A stretch of 42,566 nucleotides of DNA from Patescibacteria group bacterium (GTDB lineage Bacteria; Patescibacteriota; Microgenomatia; UBA12405). The stretch lies in assembly GCA_013387215.1 (NCBI GenBank), contig WARW01000001.1:76735-119300 (forward strand), in the 5' to 3' direction. The stretch's first letter is position 1. The number at the start of each line of letters is the position of its first letter. Below the pieces are notes generated by a model that saw only the letters and a list, made by a program, of their open reading frames with translations, was not told where the DNA came from and searched no databases. Position numbers and translations under genes: made by a program. Shown here one piece after another: positions 16,289 to 23,429 of this stretch.

Positions 16289-17062
16289 ATGGAAAACAAA
16301 AATAATCTCATTCCCATATTAATAGTATCTTTGGCTGTAGTTATTTCTGCTTTATTTATTTCCCGAACTGGAATCTATATAAAAAACACCGGGGGAGTTG
16401 AGTCCAATGGTAAAGTTTCCAATACTATTTCTGTTAGTGGTGATGGCAAAGTTTCTGCCAAACCTGACATGGTCCAACTTACAGTTGGATTTCAAGAAAT
16501 CGCTCCTACCAGCAAAGCTGCACTCGAAAAAGTCAATTCCAAAATTGATGCTGTTATGAATATTTTGAAAAATAATAATATTCCTGAATCCGATATAACC
16601 ACTAGCAATCTCAATATTTACACCGAATACGATTATTCCAATTCTACTCGTCGTGTCGTTGGTCAAAGAGCTTCTCAATCGCTTGAAATAAAAATTAAAA
16701 AAATTGATGCCAAAGCCACAAAAGCTTCCAAAATCATCGATGAGTTATCATCAGTCGATAATCTTCAAATGAATGGAATTTATTTTGACATTGAAGATAA
16801 AACTCAATTTTTCTCCAAAGCCCGCGAATTAGCATTTAATAAAGCCAAACAAAAAGCTTCTGAATTAGCCAAGCTTTCCGGTGTTAAATTAGTAAAGCCA
16901 ATTTCTATTTCCGATAGTACTTATGATGTCACTCCAATGCCATATCTTTCAAATGTTAATCAATATAAAACTTTAAATTCAGCCGTTGCTAGCGATGCCC
17001 AAATCTCAACAGGGGAAATGAGTATCTCTACTAATCTCTCCATTCTTTGGGGAATTGAATAA
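16289..17062 (+). CDS. SIMPL domain (DUF541) protein, exported or membrane-anchored
   Basis: 257 residues. An N-terminal membrane segment (about 7-24) is followed by a SIMPL/DUF541 domain from about residue 45: ISVSGDGKVSAKPDMVQLTVG, the family hallmark, and later KARELAFNKAKQKASELAKLSGVKL. SIMPL proteins are extracytoplasmic and linked in some species to oxidative stress or outer-surface assembly; the exact role is not known. It is a single gene followed by the tRNA-Tyr gene. Confidence 0.9.
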   Translation: MENKNNLIPILIVSLAVVISALFISRTGIYIKNTGGVESNGKVSNTISVSGDGKVSAKPDMVQLTVGFQEIAPTSKAALEKVNSKIDAVMNILKNNNIPESDITTSNLNIYTEYDYSNSTRRVVGQRASQSLEIKIKKIDAKATKASKIIDELSSVDNLQMNGIYFDIEDKTQFFSKARELAFNKAKQKASELAKLSGVKLVKPISISDSTYDVTPMPYLSNVNQYKTLNSAVASDAQISTGEMSISTNLSILWGIE

Positions 17063-17101
17063 TTTTAATTTAAAATTTAAAGAATATTTTTAAAAGCTTT
17101 C

Positions 17102-17110
17102 TGTTATAAT
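17102..17110 (+). promoter_or_regulatory. Extended -10 promoter of tRNA-Tyr
   Basis: TGTTATAAT ends 11 bases before the first base of the tRNA. The same nonamer precedes the 16S gene (21510-21518) and the 3D-domain gene (31794-31802). Confidence 0.75.
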
Positions 17111-17121
17111 AGACCTTAATT

Positions 17122-17193
17122 CCAGCGGGAGCCGGGCGGTTAGGCAACAGTCTGTAAAACTGTCGTAGGTTGGTTCAACTCCAACCCGCTGGA
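17122..17193 (+). tRNA. tRNA-Tyr (GTA), short variable region, C1-G72
   Basis: 72 bases fold into a cloverleaf: acceptor CCAGCGG/CCGCTGG, D stem GCC/GGC, anticodon stem ACAGT/ACTGT with loop CTGTAAA (anticodon GTA), variable region CGTAG (5 bases), T stem GTTGG/CCAAC with loop TTCAACT, discriminator A. CCA is not encoded. Bacterial tRNA-Tyr normally has a long variable arm and G1-C72; here the variable region is short and the first pair is C1-G72, as in archaea and eukaryotes. Position 8 is G and position 14 is G instead of the usual U8-A14. A run of T (17199-17206) follows. Confidence 0.92.
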
Positions 17194-17220
17194 CACTTTG
17201 TTTTTTCAATCTTTTAAACT

Positions 17221-17226
17221 TATACT
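17221..17226 (+). promoter_or_regulatory. -10 box TATACT before the membrane protein gene
   Basis: TATACT is followed by 5 bases and the ATG at 17232, consistent with a leaderless mRNA. Confidence 0.5.
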
Positions 17227-17231
17227 AGCTT

Positions 17232-18050
17232 ATGCTGAAAAAAAGATTGATTATTTTTGCCTCATCTTTTGCCCTTTGCCTCGGTCTCGATCTTTTCAAA
17301 CATAATCCAATTTTAGTCTCGCTTCTTAATTCATCAGTTTTAATTTTTTCTTTTTTGTTTTTTGAAATTCATACAAAATCAAAAATTGAAATCAATCCTG
17401 TCTTTTGGCTTTTATTTGCTTTCATTCCGCTTTTTAGTTTTAATCCACAATCCCTTATTGTTAATATTCTGCAAATCGCTGTTATTCTTTTTTTAATTAT
17501 TGGCGCTAAATTTCCTCAATTAAAAATTCCATTCTTTGCTTTAAGTGTCGTTTTATTAATCGCAGGCATTTTATTGGTAGGGAAGTTGGTCTATCTCAAT
17601 GGTTCAGTCGATCACGAACGATTAATTTTTAATAATCCCTTATCTCAAATTGTTATTGAGGATCGTCAAAAAAATGCCATCTATTTACCCTTCAAAATCC
17701 GTCCTTTTGTCTATAATTATTCTATTTTTATATACTCAATTTTTAACAATATTTTTCAATTAATTTCCTTCAAAAGCATTTTTGATATTTTATTGATTGC
17801 CAATGTTTATCCCTTAATTAACGGATTTATTGTGACTTTAAAAAACTATAAAAAATATTGTTTGATTTATCTTTTTTTGTTTTTGACTCTATTAATACTT
17901 GGCATTAATCGGGCACCTGATAAATTTAATTCACTTTATTTCGTCAGCCCCATATTTTTATATCTCATTCTTCTTAGCTTTAAAAATATTAATAAAAAAG
18001 TTTATTCAGCCCTTTTATTATTCAGTTTGCTTATGTCTGGCGCTTTATGA
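17232..18050 (+). CDS. Polytopic membrane protein of unknown function
   Basis: 272 residues, about eight membrane segments, no motif I recognise. A loop near residues 120-165 (LNGSVDHERLIF ... FKIRPFVYN) is the only sizeable hydrophilic part. It overlaps the next gene by 4 bases (ATGA), which encodes a GT-C glycosyltransferase, so it probably works with it, for example as a lipid-linked sugar or glycan membrane factor. This is inference from context only. Confidence 0.75.
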   Translation: MLKKRLIIFASSFALCLGLDLFKHNPILVSLLNSSVLIFSFLFFEIHTKSKIEINPVFWLLFAFIPLFSFNPQSLIVNILQIAVILFLIIGAKFPQLKIPFFALSVVLLIAGILLVGKLVYLNGSVDHERLIFNNPLSQIVIEDRQKNAIYLPFKIRPFVYNYSIFIYSIFNNIFQLISFKSIFDILLIANVYPLINGFIVTLKNYKKYCLIYLFLFLTLLILGINRAPDKFNSLYFVSPIFLYLILLSFKNINKKVYSALLLFSLLMSGAL

Positions 18051-19651
18051 AGAAACTTACGCTTAAATATAAATTATTTATAATTGTTATTTTATTGATA
18101 ACGCTTATTACTCGATTCGTTCGACTCGATTTTTCGCCGCCCAGTCTTTCTAATGATGAAATTTCTATCGCTTATGATGCCTATTCTGTGGCCCACACCC
18201 TTCATGACGAACACAACCATTTTCTACCCTTATCTTTTCAGTCCCACAATACCTACAAAGCTCCATTAACAATTTACGCCGCTATTCCTACAACTTTGCT
18301 TTTGGGAAATAATGAATACAGTGTCCGGCTGCCCTCAGCTATTTTGGGAACTTTGACAGTTTTATTTTTGGCTTTGTTGGTTTTTGAACTGACTCAAAAT
18401 CTAAATTTGTCCCTAATTTCAGGTTTTATTTTAAGTATTACTCCCTGGCACATTTACACATCCCGAATGGCCCTCGAGTCGAATTTGGCTTTATTTTTTG
18501 TAGTGTTGGGAATTTATTGTTTCTACAAAGGATTAAATCTTAATAATAAAATAATTATTGTTTTAAGTTTTATTTCCTTCGCTTTATCGATTTATGCTTA
18601 TCACACCGAGTGGGGATTCACTCCTTTAATTATTATCACTCTTTTGTTTCTTAATCTTAAAAAAATAATCAAGAAACCTATTTTTTATGTTGGATTAATT
18701 ATCTTTTTTATATCCATAAGTCCGATCGTCTTTGACTCCATAAAAAATATTCACACCAATGCTCGGGCCAACACTGAAATTCTTTTTAAGGATCCAATGC
18801 TTGAAAGTGAACTTAAAAATCCCTCCTTTAATCTTTTTCAAAAAAGCCAAATTGTTGCCAATGCTGTAATTGGTAGCTATTCAAGTTATGTTAATCTTTC
18901 CAATTTATTTTTTAACGGACTCAATCTTTTGCCAGCTAAAGATCCCTATCAAGTTGGCTTATTTTTAGCTCCGTTTTTACCCATGTTTTTAATAGGTCTT
19001 TTTAATATTAAAAAATATTTTAAAAATCATACTAAATTTATATACATTTGGCTTATCATTTCTCCCTTAATTCCTGCCTTAACTCAGGGCGGAACTAATT
19101 TTGTTAGAAATTTGGTCTCGGTTATTCCATATACAATTGCTATTTCAATTGGTTTTCTCATCCTCTTAGAATTTTTCATAAAAAGAAAAATATTAGGAGT
19201 GGTAGCTGTTGCCGTTTTGTCAGCTTCTTTATTTTATTTCGGCGCTGTTTACTATTATTACTTTCCTAAATCTGCTGGTGAAGGTTTTCAGTATGGCTAC
19301 AAAAATATTGCTCAGTTTATAAATAAACATTACGCTGATTATCAAAAAATCGTGGTCGACCCTCGTTTTGGCGATTACCATCTTTTCGATGGCGTGCCTC
19401 ATTTATATCTTTCCTACTTTACCAATCTAGATCCAAAATTAATGCTTCAACGCCAGGAAACCAAAACCGGTCTTTACTTTGATAAATATGAAATCCGTTC
19501 AATTAATTGGAATGCTGAACAAGTAAATTCCTCTTATCTATATATAGTTCCGGTTTCTAATTCTCCTCAAGATTCAAAGAATTTAAAAATGCTCGAGGAA
19601 ATTAAACTTCCTAACGATAAACCGGCATTTAAAATATTGGGGCAAAATTAA
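18047..19651 (+). CDS. GT-C membrane glycosyltransferase (PMT/ArnT-like)
   Basis: 534 residues with about eleven membrane segments. The first external loop has SLSNDEISIAYDAY, the catalytic acidic motif of GT39/ArnT-like enzymes, followed by TYKAPLTIYAAIP. LPSAILGTLTV and TPWHIYTSRMALESN are typical of the family. The last 110 residues are soluble and extracytoplasmic. It probably transfers sugars from a polyprenyl carrier to a surface acceptor. Translation is coupled to the preceding membrane protein by an ATGA overlap. It is one of three GT-C enzymes in the window. Confidence 0.87.
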   Translation: MKKLTLKYKLFIIVILLITLITRFVRLDFSPPSLSNDEISIAYDAYSVAHTLHDEHNHFLPLSFQSHNTYKAPLTIYAAIPTTLLLGNNEYSVRLPSAILGTLTVLFLALLVFELTQNLNLSLISGFILSITPWHIYTSRMALESNLALFFVVLGIYCFYKGLNLNNKIIIVLSFISFALSIYAYHTEWGFTPLIIITLLFLNLKKIIKKPIFYVGLIIFFISISPIVFDSIKNIHTNARANTEILFKDPMLESELKNPSFNLFQKSQIVANAVIGSYSSYVNLSNLFFNGLNLLPAKDPYQVGLFLAPFLPMFLIGLFNIKKYFKNHTKFIYIWLIISPLIPALTQGGTNFVRNLVSVIPYTIAISIGFLILLEFFIKRKILGVVAVAVLSASLFYFGAVYYYYFPKSAGEGFQYGYKNIAQFINKHYADYQKIVVDPRFGDYHLFDGVPHLYLSYFTNLDPKLMLQRQETKTGLYFDKYEIRSINWNAEQVNSSYLYIVPVSNSPQDSKNLKMLEEIKLPNDKPAFKILGQN

Positions 19652-19686
19652 TTATTTTTATCCTAAAAACCTGTCATTCCAAACTT

Positions 19687-19695
19687 TGGTAAAAT
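19687..19695 (+). promoter_or_regulatory. Extended -10 promoter for leaderless recF mRNA
   Basis: TGGTAAAAT is followed by 5 bases and GTG at 19701. A TTG at 19686 would place the promoter inside the coding region, so the GTG is preferred. Confidence 0.7.
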
Positions 19696-19700
19696 ATATT

Positions 19701-20771
19701 GTGCATCTTTCCAAAATACTTTTACAAAACTTTCGTTCCTATAACCAGCAGCTTTTCGAGTTCGACCCTCAGATTAATTTGATTTTAGGGCCTAATGGCT
19801 CTGGTAAAACCAATATTTTAGAGTCAGTTTTCTTATTAGCTTCAGGCAAAAGTTTTCGTTCCAGTTCTCAAGCCAAAATGATTAATTGGGATACTTATTT
19901 TTGTTCCGTCAGAGCCAAGCTTATTAATAACAAAAATGAAGAACTTGAGATTGAGATTAAATTAATAAAAAATCTCCAGAGCAATCTCAGCACTGTCACT
20001 CGAAAATTTTTAGTTCAAAAAGTCGAAAAAACCCGTAAAAAGTACTTAGGAACTCTTAAAACCGTAATCTTTCATCCGGAAGATATCCGTTTAATCACTG
20101 GTTCGCCAAGTCGTCGTCGGGAACTTTTAGATACTATTTTTTGTCAAACTGAGTGGCGTTATGCTTCAGCCTTATCTCAATACAACAAAGCTCTAAAACA
20201 TCGAAATGAGCTTCTTAATCAAATAAAGTGTGGTCAATCTTCTAAAACAGAATTATTTTATTGGGATCAATCATTGATCAAAAATGATAATTTAATTCAC
20301 AATTTCCGAACATCTTTTGTCAGGTCTTGCAATAACTATTTTGCCACTCATTCAAATCCTCAAATTCGGACCATTTCTATTAAATACCATGCTTCCATTC
20401 TAAATGAAGAGAAAATCGAGAAAAATTTCCAATTGGATTTATCTCGTGGTCATACTCAAGCTGGTAATCATCGTGATGATTTTAGTTTTGAAAACTCCAT
20501 TTTTTCCACCGCCGATAAAAATCTGGCTTTTTGGGGCAGTCGGGGACAGCAGCGTTTGGCTGTTTTAGCCTTAAGATTGGCTCAAATTAACTATCTTGAA
20601 GAAGCCTATGATGACACTCCTATTTTACTTTTAGATGATATTTTTTCTGAATTAGATCCGGAACATCAGGAATTAGTTACCACTGTTTGCCGTAATTACC
20701 AAACAATTTTCACTTCCTCTGAACCCGATTCGGAAAAAATAATGCCTCATGCCAAGATAATCCAATTATAG
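19701..20771 (+). CDS. recF: DNA replication and repair protein RecF
   Basis: 356 residues from GTG 19701, which gives the usual RecF N-terminus (MHLSKILLQNFRSY). Walker A is GPNGSGKT near residues 30-37. The ABC signature region is SRGQQRLAVLALRLAQ near 280 and Walker B is ILLLDDIFSELD. RecF is an SMC-like ATPase that with RecO and RecR loads RecA at gapped DNA. It stands apart from dnaA, dnaN and gyrB, its usual neighbours in other bacteria, at least within this window. A long hairpin follows and separates it from the convergent gene. Confidence 0.95.
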   Translation: MHLSKILLQNFRSYNQQLFEFDPQINLILGPNGSGKTNILESVFLLASGKSFRSSSQAKMINWDTYFCSVRAKLINNKNEELEIEIKLIKNLQSNLSTVTRKFLVQKVEKTRKKYLGTLKTVIFHPEDIRLITGSPSRRRELLDTIFCQTEWRYASALSQYNKALKHRNELLNQIKCGQSSKTELFYWDQSLIKNDNLIHNFRTSFVRSCNNYFATHSNPQIRTISIKYHASILNEEKIEKNFQLDLSRGHTQAGNHRDDFSFENSIFSTADKNLAFWGSRGQQRLAVLALRLAQINYLEEAYDDTPILLLDDIFSELDPEHQELVTTVCRNYQTIFTSSEPDSEKIMPHAKIIQL

Positions 20772-20773
20772 GC

Positions 20774-20821
20774 AAAAAAAAAGACCGTAAAAGCTTTAAT
20801 TAAATTAAAGTTTCTACAGTC
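20774..20821 (-). terminator. Strong intrinsic terminator between recF and the convergent gene
   Basis: A hairpin of about 18 pairs (20783-20821, arms GAC...AATTAAAG and its near complement) is followed on the minus strand by nine U (20782-20774). It ends the transcript of the gene at 20834-21373 and may also serve recF. Confidence 0.85.
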
Positions 20822-20833
20822 CTATTAAAAATA

Positions 20834-21373
20834 TCATTCCTTTTTGACTTTATTTACAGCTTCCGTAATTTTTCGGGTTTTTAACTGCTGTTGACTTAAT
20901 ACTCGGTTTGCCTCATCTGCAGCGCTTGCAGCTGATAAAAGAGCGTTTAGAGCAGTTTGGTTGATCCTATCAATAAAAAAAGTCTCCCAGTCTTCAACTG
21001 TCCAATCTTCTACAACTTCCAGATTTTCTTTTTCTGGCCATTCTAATATAAAATAAAACGGATGATTATCTTCTTTTGAATAATGGGAGAATCCTGTCAC
21101 AACTTCGTTATCCAAATATATTCTTCCCCAACATCTTTTGATTGAATACATGTATCTTTTTTCCACATTAACTCCAATAGACATTTCACAGTCAAACACT
21201 CCAAGATTCGAAAAAGCCTTCATAACATTTCTATAAATACTCTCTAACTTGAATGTTTCATTGCTCTCTAAATCGGAGTAAATTGGCCAAGTAAACATCT
21301 CTTCTGTTAACTCAATTCTTTTTTCCACATTTCCAAAATCGTGATGGTCTGGAATCAAAAATACCTTTGACAT
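20834..21373 (-). CDS. Protein of unknown function with structured mRNA leader
   Basis: 179 residues, soluble, acidic, not recognised. The first 140 residues look like a mixed alpha/beta domain rich in Trp, Tyr and Phe (MFTWPIYSDLES, CWGRIYLDNEVVTGF, EDWTVEDWETFF); the end is helical (ALNALLSAASAADEANRVL) and basic. The start is fixed by AAGGAAGGG 6 bases upstream. It has its own promoter, a leader of about 75 bases with two hairpins, and a strong terminator, so it is a single-gene unit divergent from the 16S rRNA gene. Confidence 0.8.
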   Translation of the reverse strand: MSKVFLIPDHHDFGNVEKRIELTEEMFTWPIYSDLESNETFKLESIYRNVMKAFSNLGVFDCEMSIGVNVEKRYMYSIKRCWGRIYLDNEVVTGFSHYSKEDNHPFYFILEWPEKENLEVVEDWTVEDWETFFIDRINQTALNALLSAASAADEANRVLSQQQLKTRKITEAVNKVKKE

Positions 21374-21448
21374 AATTAACCCTTCCTTTCTTTATATTTA
21401 AAGTGCGTTTTAGCGCTTTCGCTAAAAATTGAGTTGAAATTTCTCAAT
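21374..21448 (-). promoter_or_regulatory. Structured 5' leader with two hairpins and strong Shine-Dalgarno
   Basis: Two adjacent perfect stems lie in the leader: CTCAAT/ATTGAG (21428-21448) and TTTTAGCG/CGCTAAAA with a 4-base loop (21408-21427). AAGGAAGGG (21380-21388) lies 6 bases before the ATG. It could be a regulatory leader or a stability element; no known riboswitch is recognised. Confidence 0.6.
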
Positions 21449-21454
21449 GGCCCT

Positions 21455-21482
21455 ATCATACATCAAAACTAACTATTATCAA
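21455..21482 (-). promoter_or_regulatory. Promoter of the gene at 20834-21373
   Basis: Minus strand TTGATA (21477-21482), 16 bases, TATGAT (21455-21460). Transcription would begin near 21448, right at the first hairpin. Confidence 0.55.
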
Positions 21483-21509
21483 TAATTAATCCAACATTAG
21501 CCAAATTTG

Positions 21510-21518
21510 TGTTATAAT
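21510..21518 (+). promoter_or_regulatory. 16S rRNA promoter, upstream (extended -10)
   Basis: TGTTATAAT, about 255 bases before the mature 16S. No good -35 box is visible at the usual distance. Confidence 0.65.
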
Positions 21519-21616
21519 GCATAGGCAATTACACAATAATATAGTCTTTAAAATTCAAAGATTCTTAAGCCAAAAGCAAATTAAATTTGCTTGATGCAAA
21601 TTATTTTTCTGTGTAA

Positions 21617-21622
21617 TATAAT
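21617..21622 (+). promoter_or_regulatory. Possible second 16S rRNA promoter
   Basis: TATAAT with TTGATG at 21591-21596, a 20-base spacing that is longer than ideal. The hairpin GCAAAT/ATTTGC (21576-21590) lies just upstream. Confidence 0.4.
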
Positions 21623-21629
21623 AACCTCA

Positions 21630-21662
21630 CTGTTCATGTTGAACAGGGAATGATCTTTAAAA
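21630..21662 (+). promoter_or_regulatory. boxB/boxA-like antitermination site in the 16S leader
   Basis: Hairpin CTGTTC/GAACAG (21630-21646) is followed by TGATCTTTAAAA (21651-21662), which matches the E. coli rrn boxA TGCTCTTTAACA at 10 of 12 bases. The order hairpin then boxA is that of rrn leaders. The function is inferred. Confidence 0.6.
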
Positions 21663-21668
21663 AATTAA

Positions 21669-23385
21669 TCAGAGTTTATTTCTAGGGCCACTACTGTTAG
21701 TACCAGAAAGATTTTCAACAAAATTTTTTTTAGTCGATTTTGAATCGACTCTCTCGATTTTATCGAGTGTTAGTACTAAGAGTTTGATCGTGGCTCAGGG
21801 TGAACGCTGGCGATGTGCCTAAGACATGCAAGTCGAGCGGGATTTGTTGTTTACACAGAGAACCTCCACAGTGAGGATATCTGTGTAAATAATAAGTTTA
21901 GCGGCGAACGGGTGAGTAATAAGTACGAACATACCCCTTTGTGGGACATAGTCCGCCGAAAGGCGGGGTAATTTCCCATAGTATCCTTCGGGATTAAAGA
22001 CGTAAGTCGCGAAGGGAGTGGCGTACTCGCTACCAGCTAGTTGGTGAGGTAATGGCTCACCAAGGCTATGACGGCTACCGGCTCTTAGCGGAGGGCCCGG
22101 CACAATGGGACTGAGACACGGCCCATACTTCTACGGAAGGCAGCAGTTAGGAATTTTGCGCAATGGACGAAAGTCTGACGCAGCGACATCGCGTGTGGGA
22201 TGAAGGCCTTCGGGTCGTAAACCACTTTTGTATTGGCATGAAGCCTTTACGAATAAGCAACTACTAACTACGTGCCAGCAGTCGCGGTAATACGTAGGTT
22301 GCAAGCGTTACCCGGTTTTATTGGGCGTAAAGCGTCTGTAGGTGGTCTCTCAAGTCTTATTTCAAAGACTCCAGCTTAACTGGAGACAGGGGTAGGATAC
22401 TGAAAGACTAGAGTTATATCGGGGTTACTGGAATTTGTAGTGTAGGGGTAAAATCCGTGGATACTACAAAGAACACCAAGCGCGAAGGCGGGTAACCAGG
22501 TATATACTGACACTCAGAGACGAAAGCTAGGGTAGCCAATCAGATTAGAGACCTGAGTAGTCCTAGCTGTAAACATTGTCTGTTAATTCTTCCGGCATTT
22601 ATGTCGGGGGGATGCAAGCTAACGCGTTAAACAGACCGCCTGGGGAGTATAGCCGCAAGGCCGAAACTCAAACGAATTGGCGGGGAGGCGCACAACCAGT
22701 GGAGCATGTGGTTCAATTCGAAACGAAGCGATGAACCTTACCTGGGCTTGAAATGTATCTGCACATCCACAGAAACGTGGATTCCTTCGAGGGTGATACA
22801 CAGCTGTTGCATGGCTGTCGTCAGCTCGTGACGTGAGTTGTTCTCTTAAGTGAGGTAACGAGCGCAACCCCTATCGTATGTTACTGTGTCATACGAGACT
22901 GCCTAGCATTATTTTGTTAGGAGGAAGGAGGGGACGACGTCAAGTCATCATGATGCTTATGTCCAGGGCTACACACATCCTACAATGGATTGTACAGAGG
23001 GTTGCAAGACCGCAAGGTGGAGCTAATCCCTAAAACAATCCTCAGTTGGGATTGCAGGCTGAAACTCGCCTGCATGAACCCGGAATTGGTAGTAATCGCA
23101 AATCAGCAGATTGCGGTGAATACGTTCTCGCCTCTTGCACACACTGCCCGTCAAATCAGCAAAGTTGAGGGTACCTGAAGTCTTACGTTTCGTAGGACCA
23201 AGGTAAATTCAGCGATGAGGGTTAAGTCGTAACAAGGTATCCGTACTGGAAGGTGCGGATGGATCACCTCCTTTGAGGAATTGATGTTCCGAATTTACTT
23301 CGGAACCAAGACTCACCATTCCTTAGTCGAAAGACGAAGGGTGGCTTTCTGGTACTAACAGTTTTAGCTCTAGAAAAAACTCTGA
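21669..23385 (+). repeat. 16S processing stem: long inverted repeat flanking the rRNA
   Basis: TCAGAGTT (21669-21676) and ACTGTTAGTACCAGAAAG (21693-21710) in the leader are exactly complementary to AACTCTGA (23378-23385) and CTTTCTGGTACTAACAGT (23345-23362) in the trailer. The CTAG segments between them also pair. This is the usual form of an RNase III processing stem around 16S rRNA. Confidence 0.9.
21773..23274 (+). rRNA. rrs: 16S ribosomal RNA, not linked to 23S
   Basis: Begins near AGAGTTTGATCGTGGCTCAG (21779 onward) and ends at GGATCACCTCCTTT (23274), about 1.5 kb, so no large insertion or intron. The anti-Shine-Dalgarno CCTCC is intact. The 530 loop reads GTGCCAGCAGTCGCGGTAA and the decoding region GCACACACTGCCCGTC. 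Helix 24 differs from E. coli at positions 783-785 and 797-799 with compensating changes, which shows a functional rRNA. Tandem hairpins (21732-21750 and 21753-21767) lie between the processing stem and the mature 5' end. A terminator follows at 23401 and no 23S, 5S or spacer tRNA is present. Confidence 0.98.
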
Positions 23386-23400
23386 TAATTTTTAATATTA

Positions 23401-23424
23401 CCCCACGCTTGTGGGGTTTTATTT
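23401..23424 (+). terminator. Intrinsic terminator of the solitary 16S gene
   Basis: CCCCAC GCTT GTGGGG followed by TTTTATTTT, 16 bases after the outer arm of the processing stem. The next gene is convergent, so the transcript carries only 16S. Confidence 0.9.
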
Positions 23425-23429
23425 TGCCC

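Noticed and set aside
17150-17170. A long variable arm for tRNA-Tyr
   Set aside because: Only five bases lie between the perfect anticodon stem and the perfect T stem, so no extra arm can form.
21819-23178. Open frames inside the 16S region (21819-22103 minus, 22619-22867 minus, 22990-23178 plus)
   Set aside because: They lie wholly within conserved rRNA sequence and their translations show no protein family pattern.
23275-23429. Start of a 23S rRNA or a spacer tRNA after 16S
   Set aside because: The stretch holds only trailer hairpins, the processing stem arm and a terminator, then a convergent protein gene.
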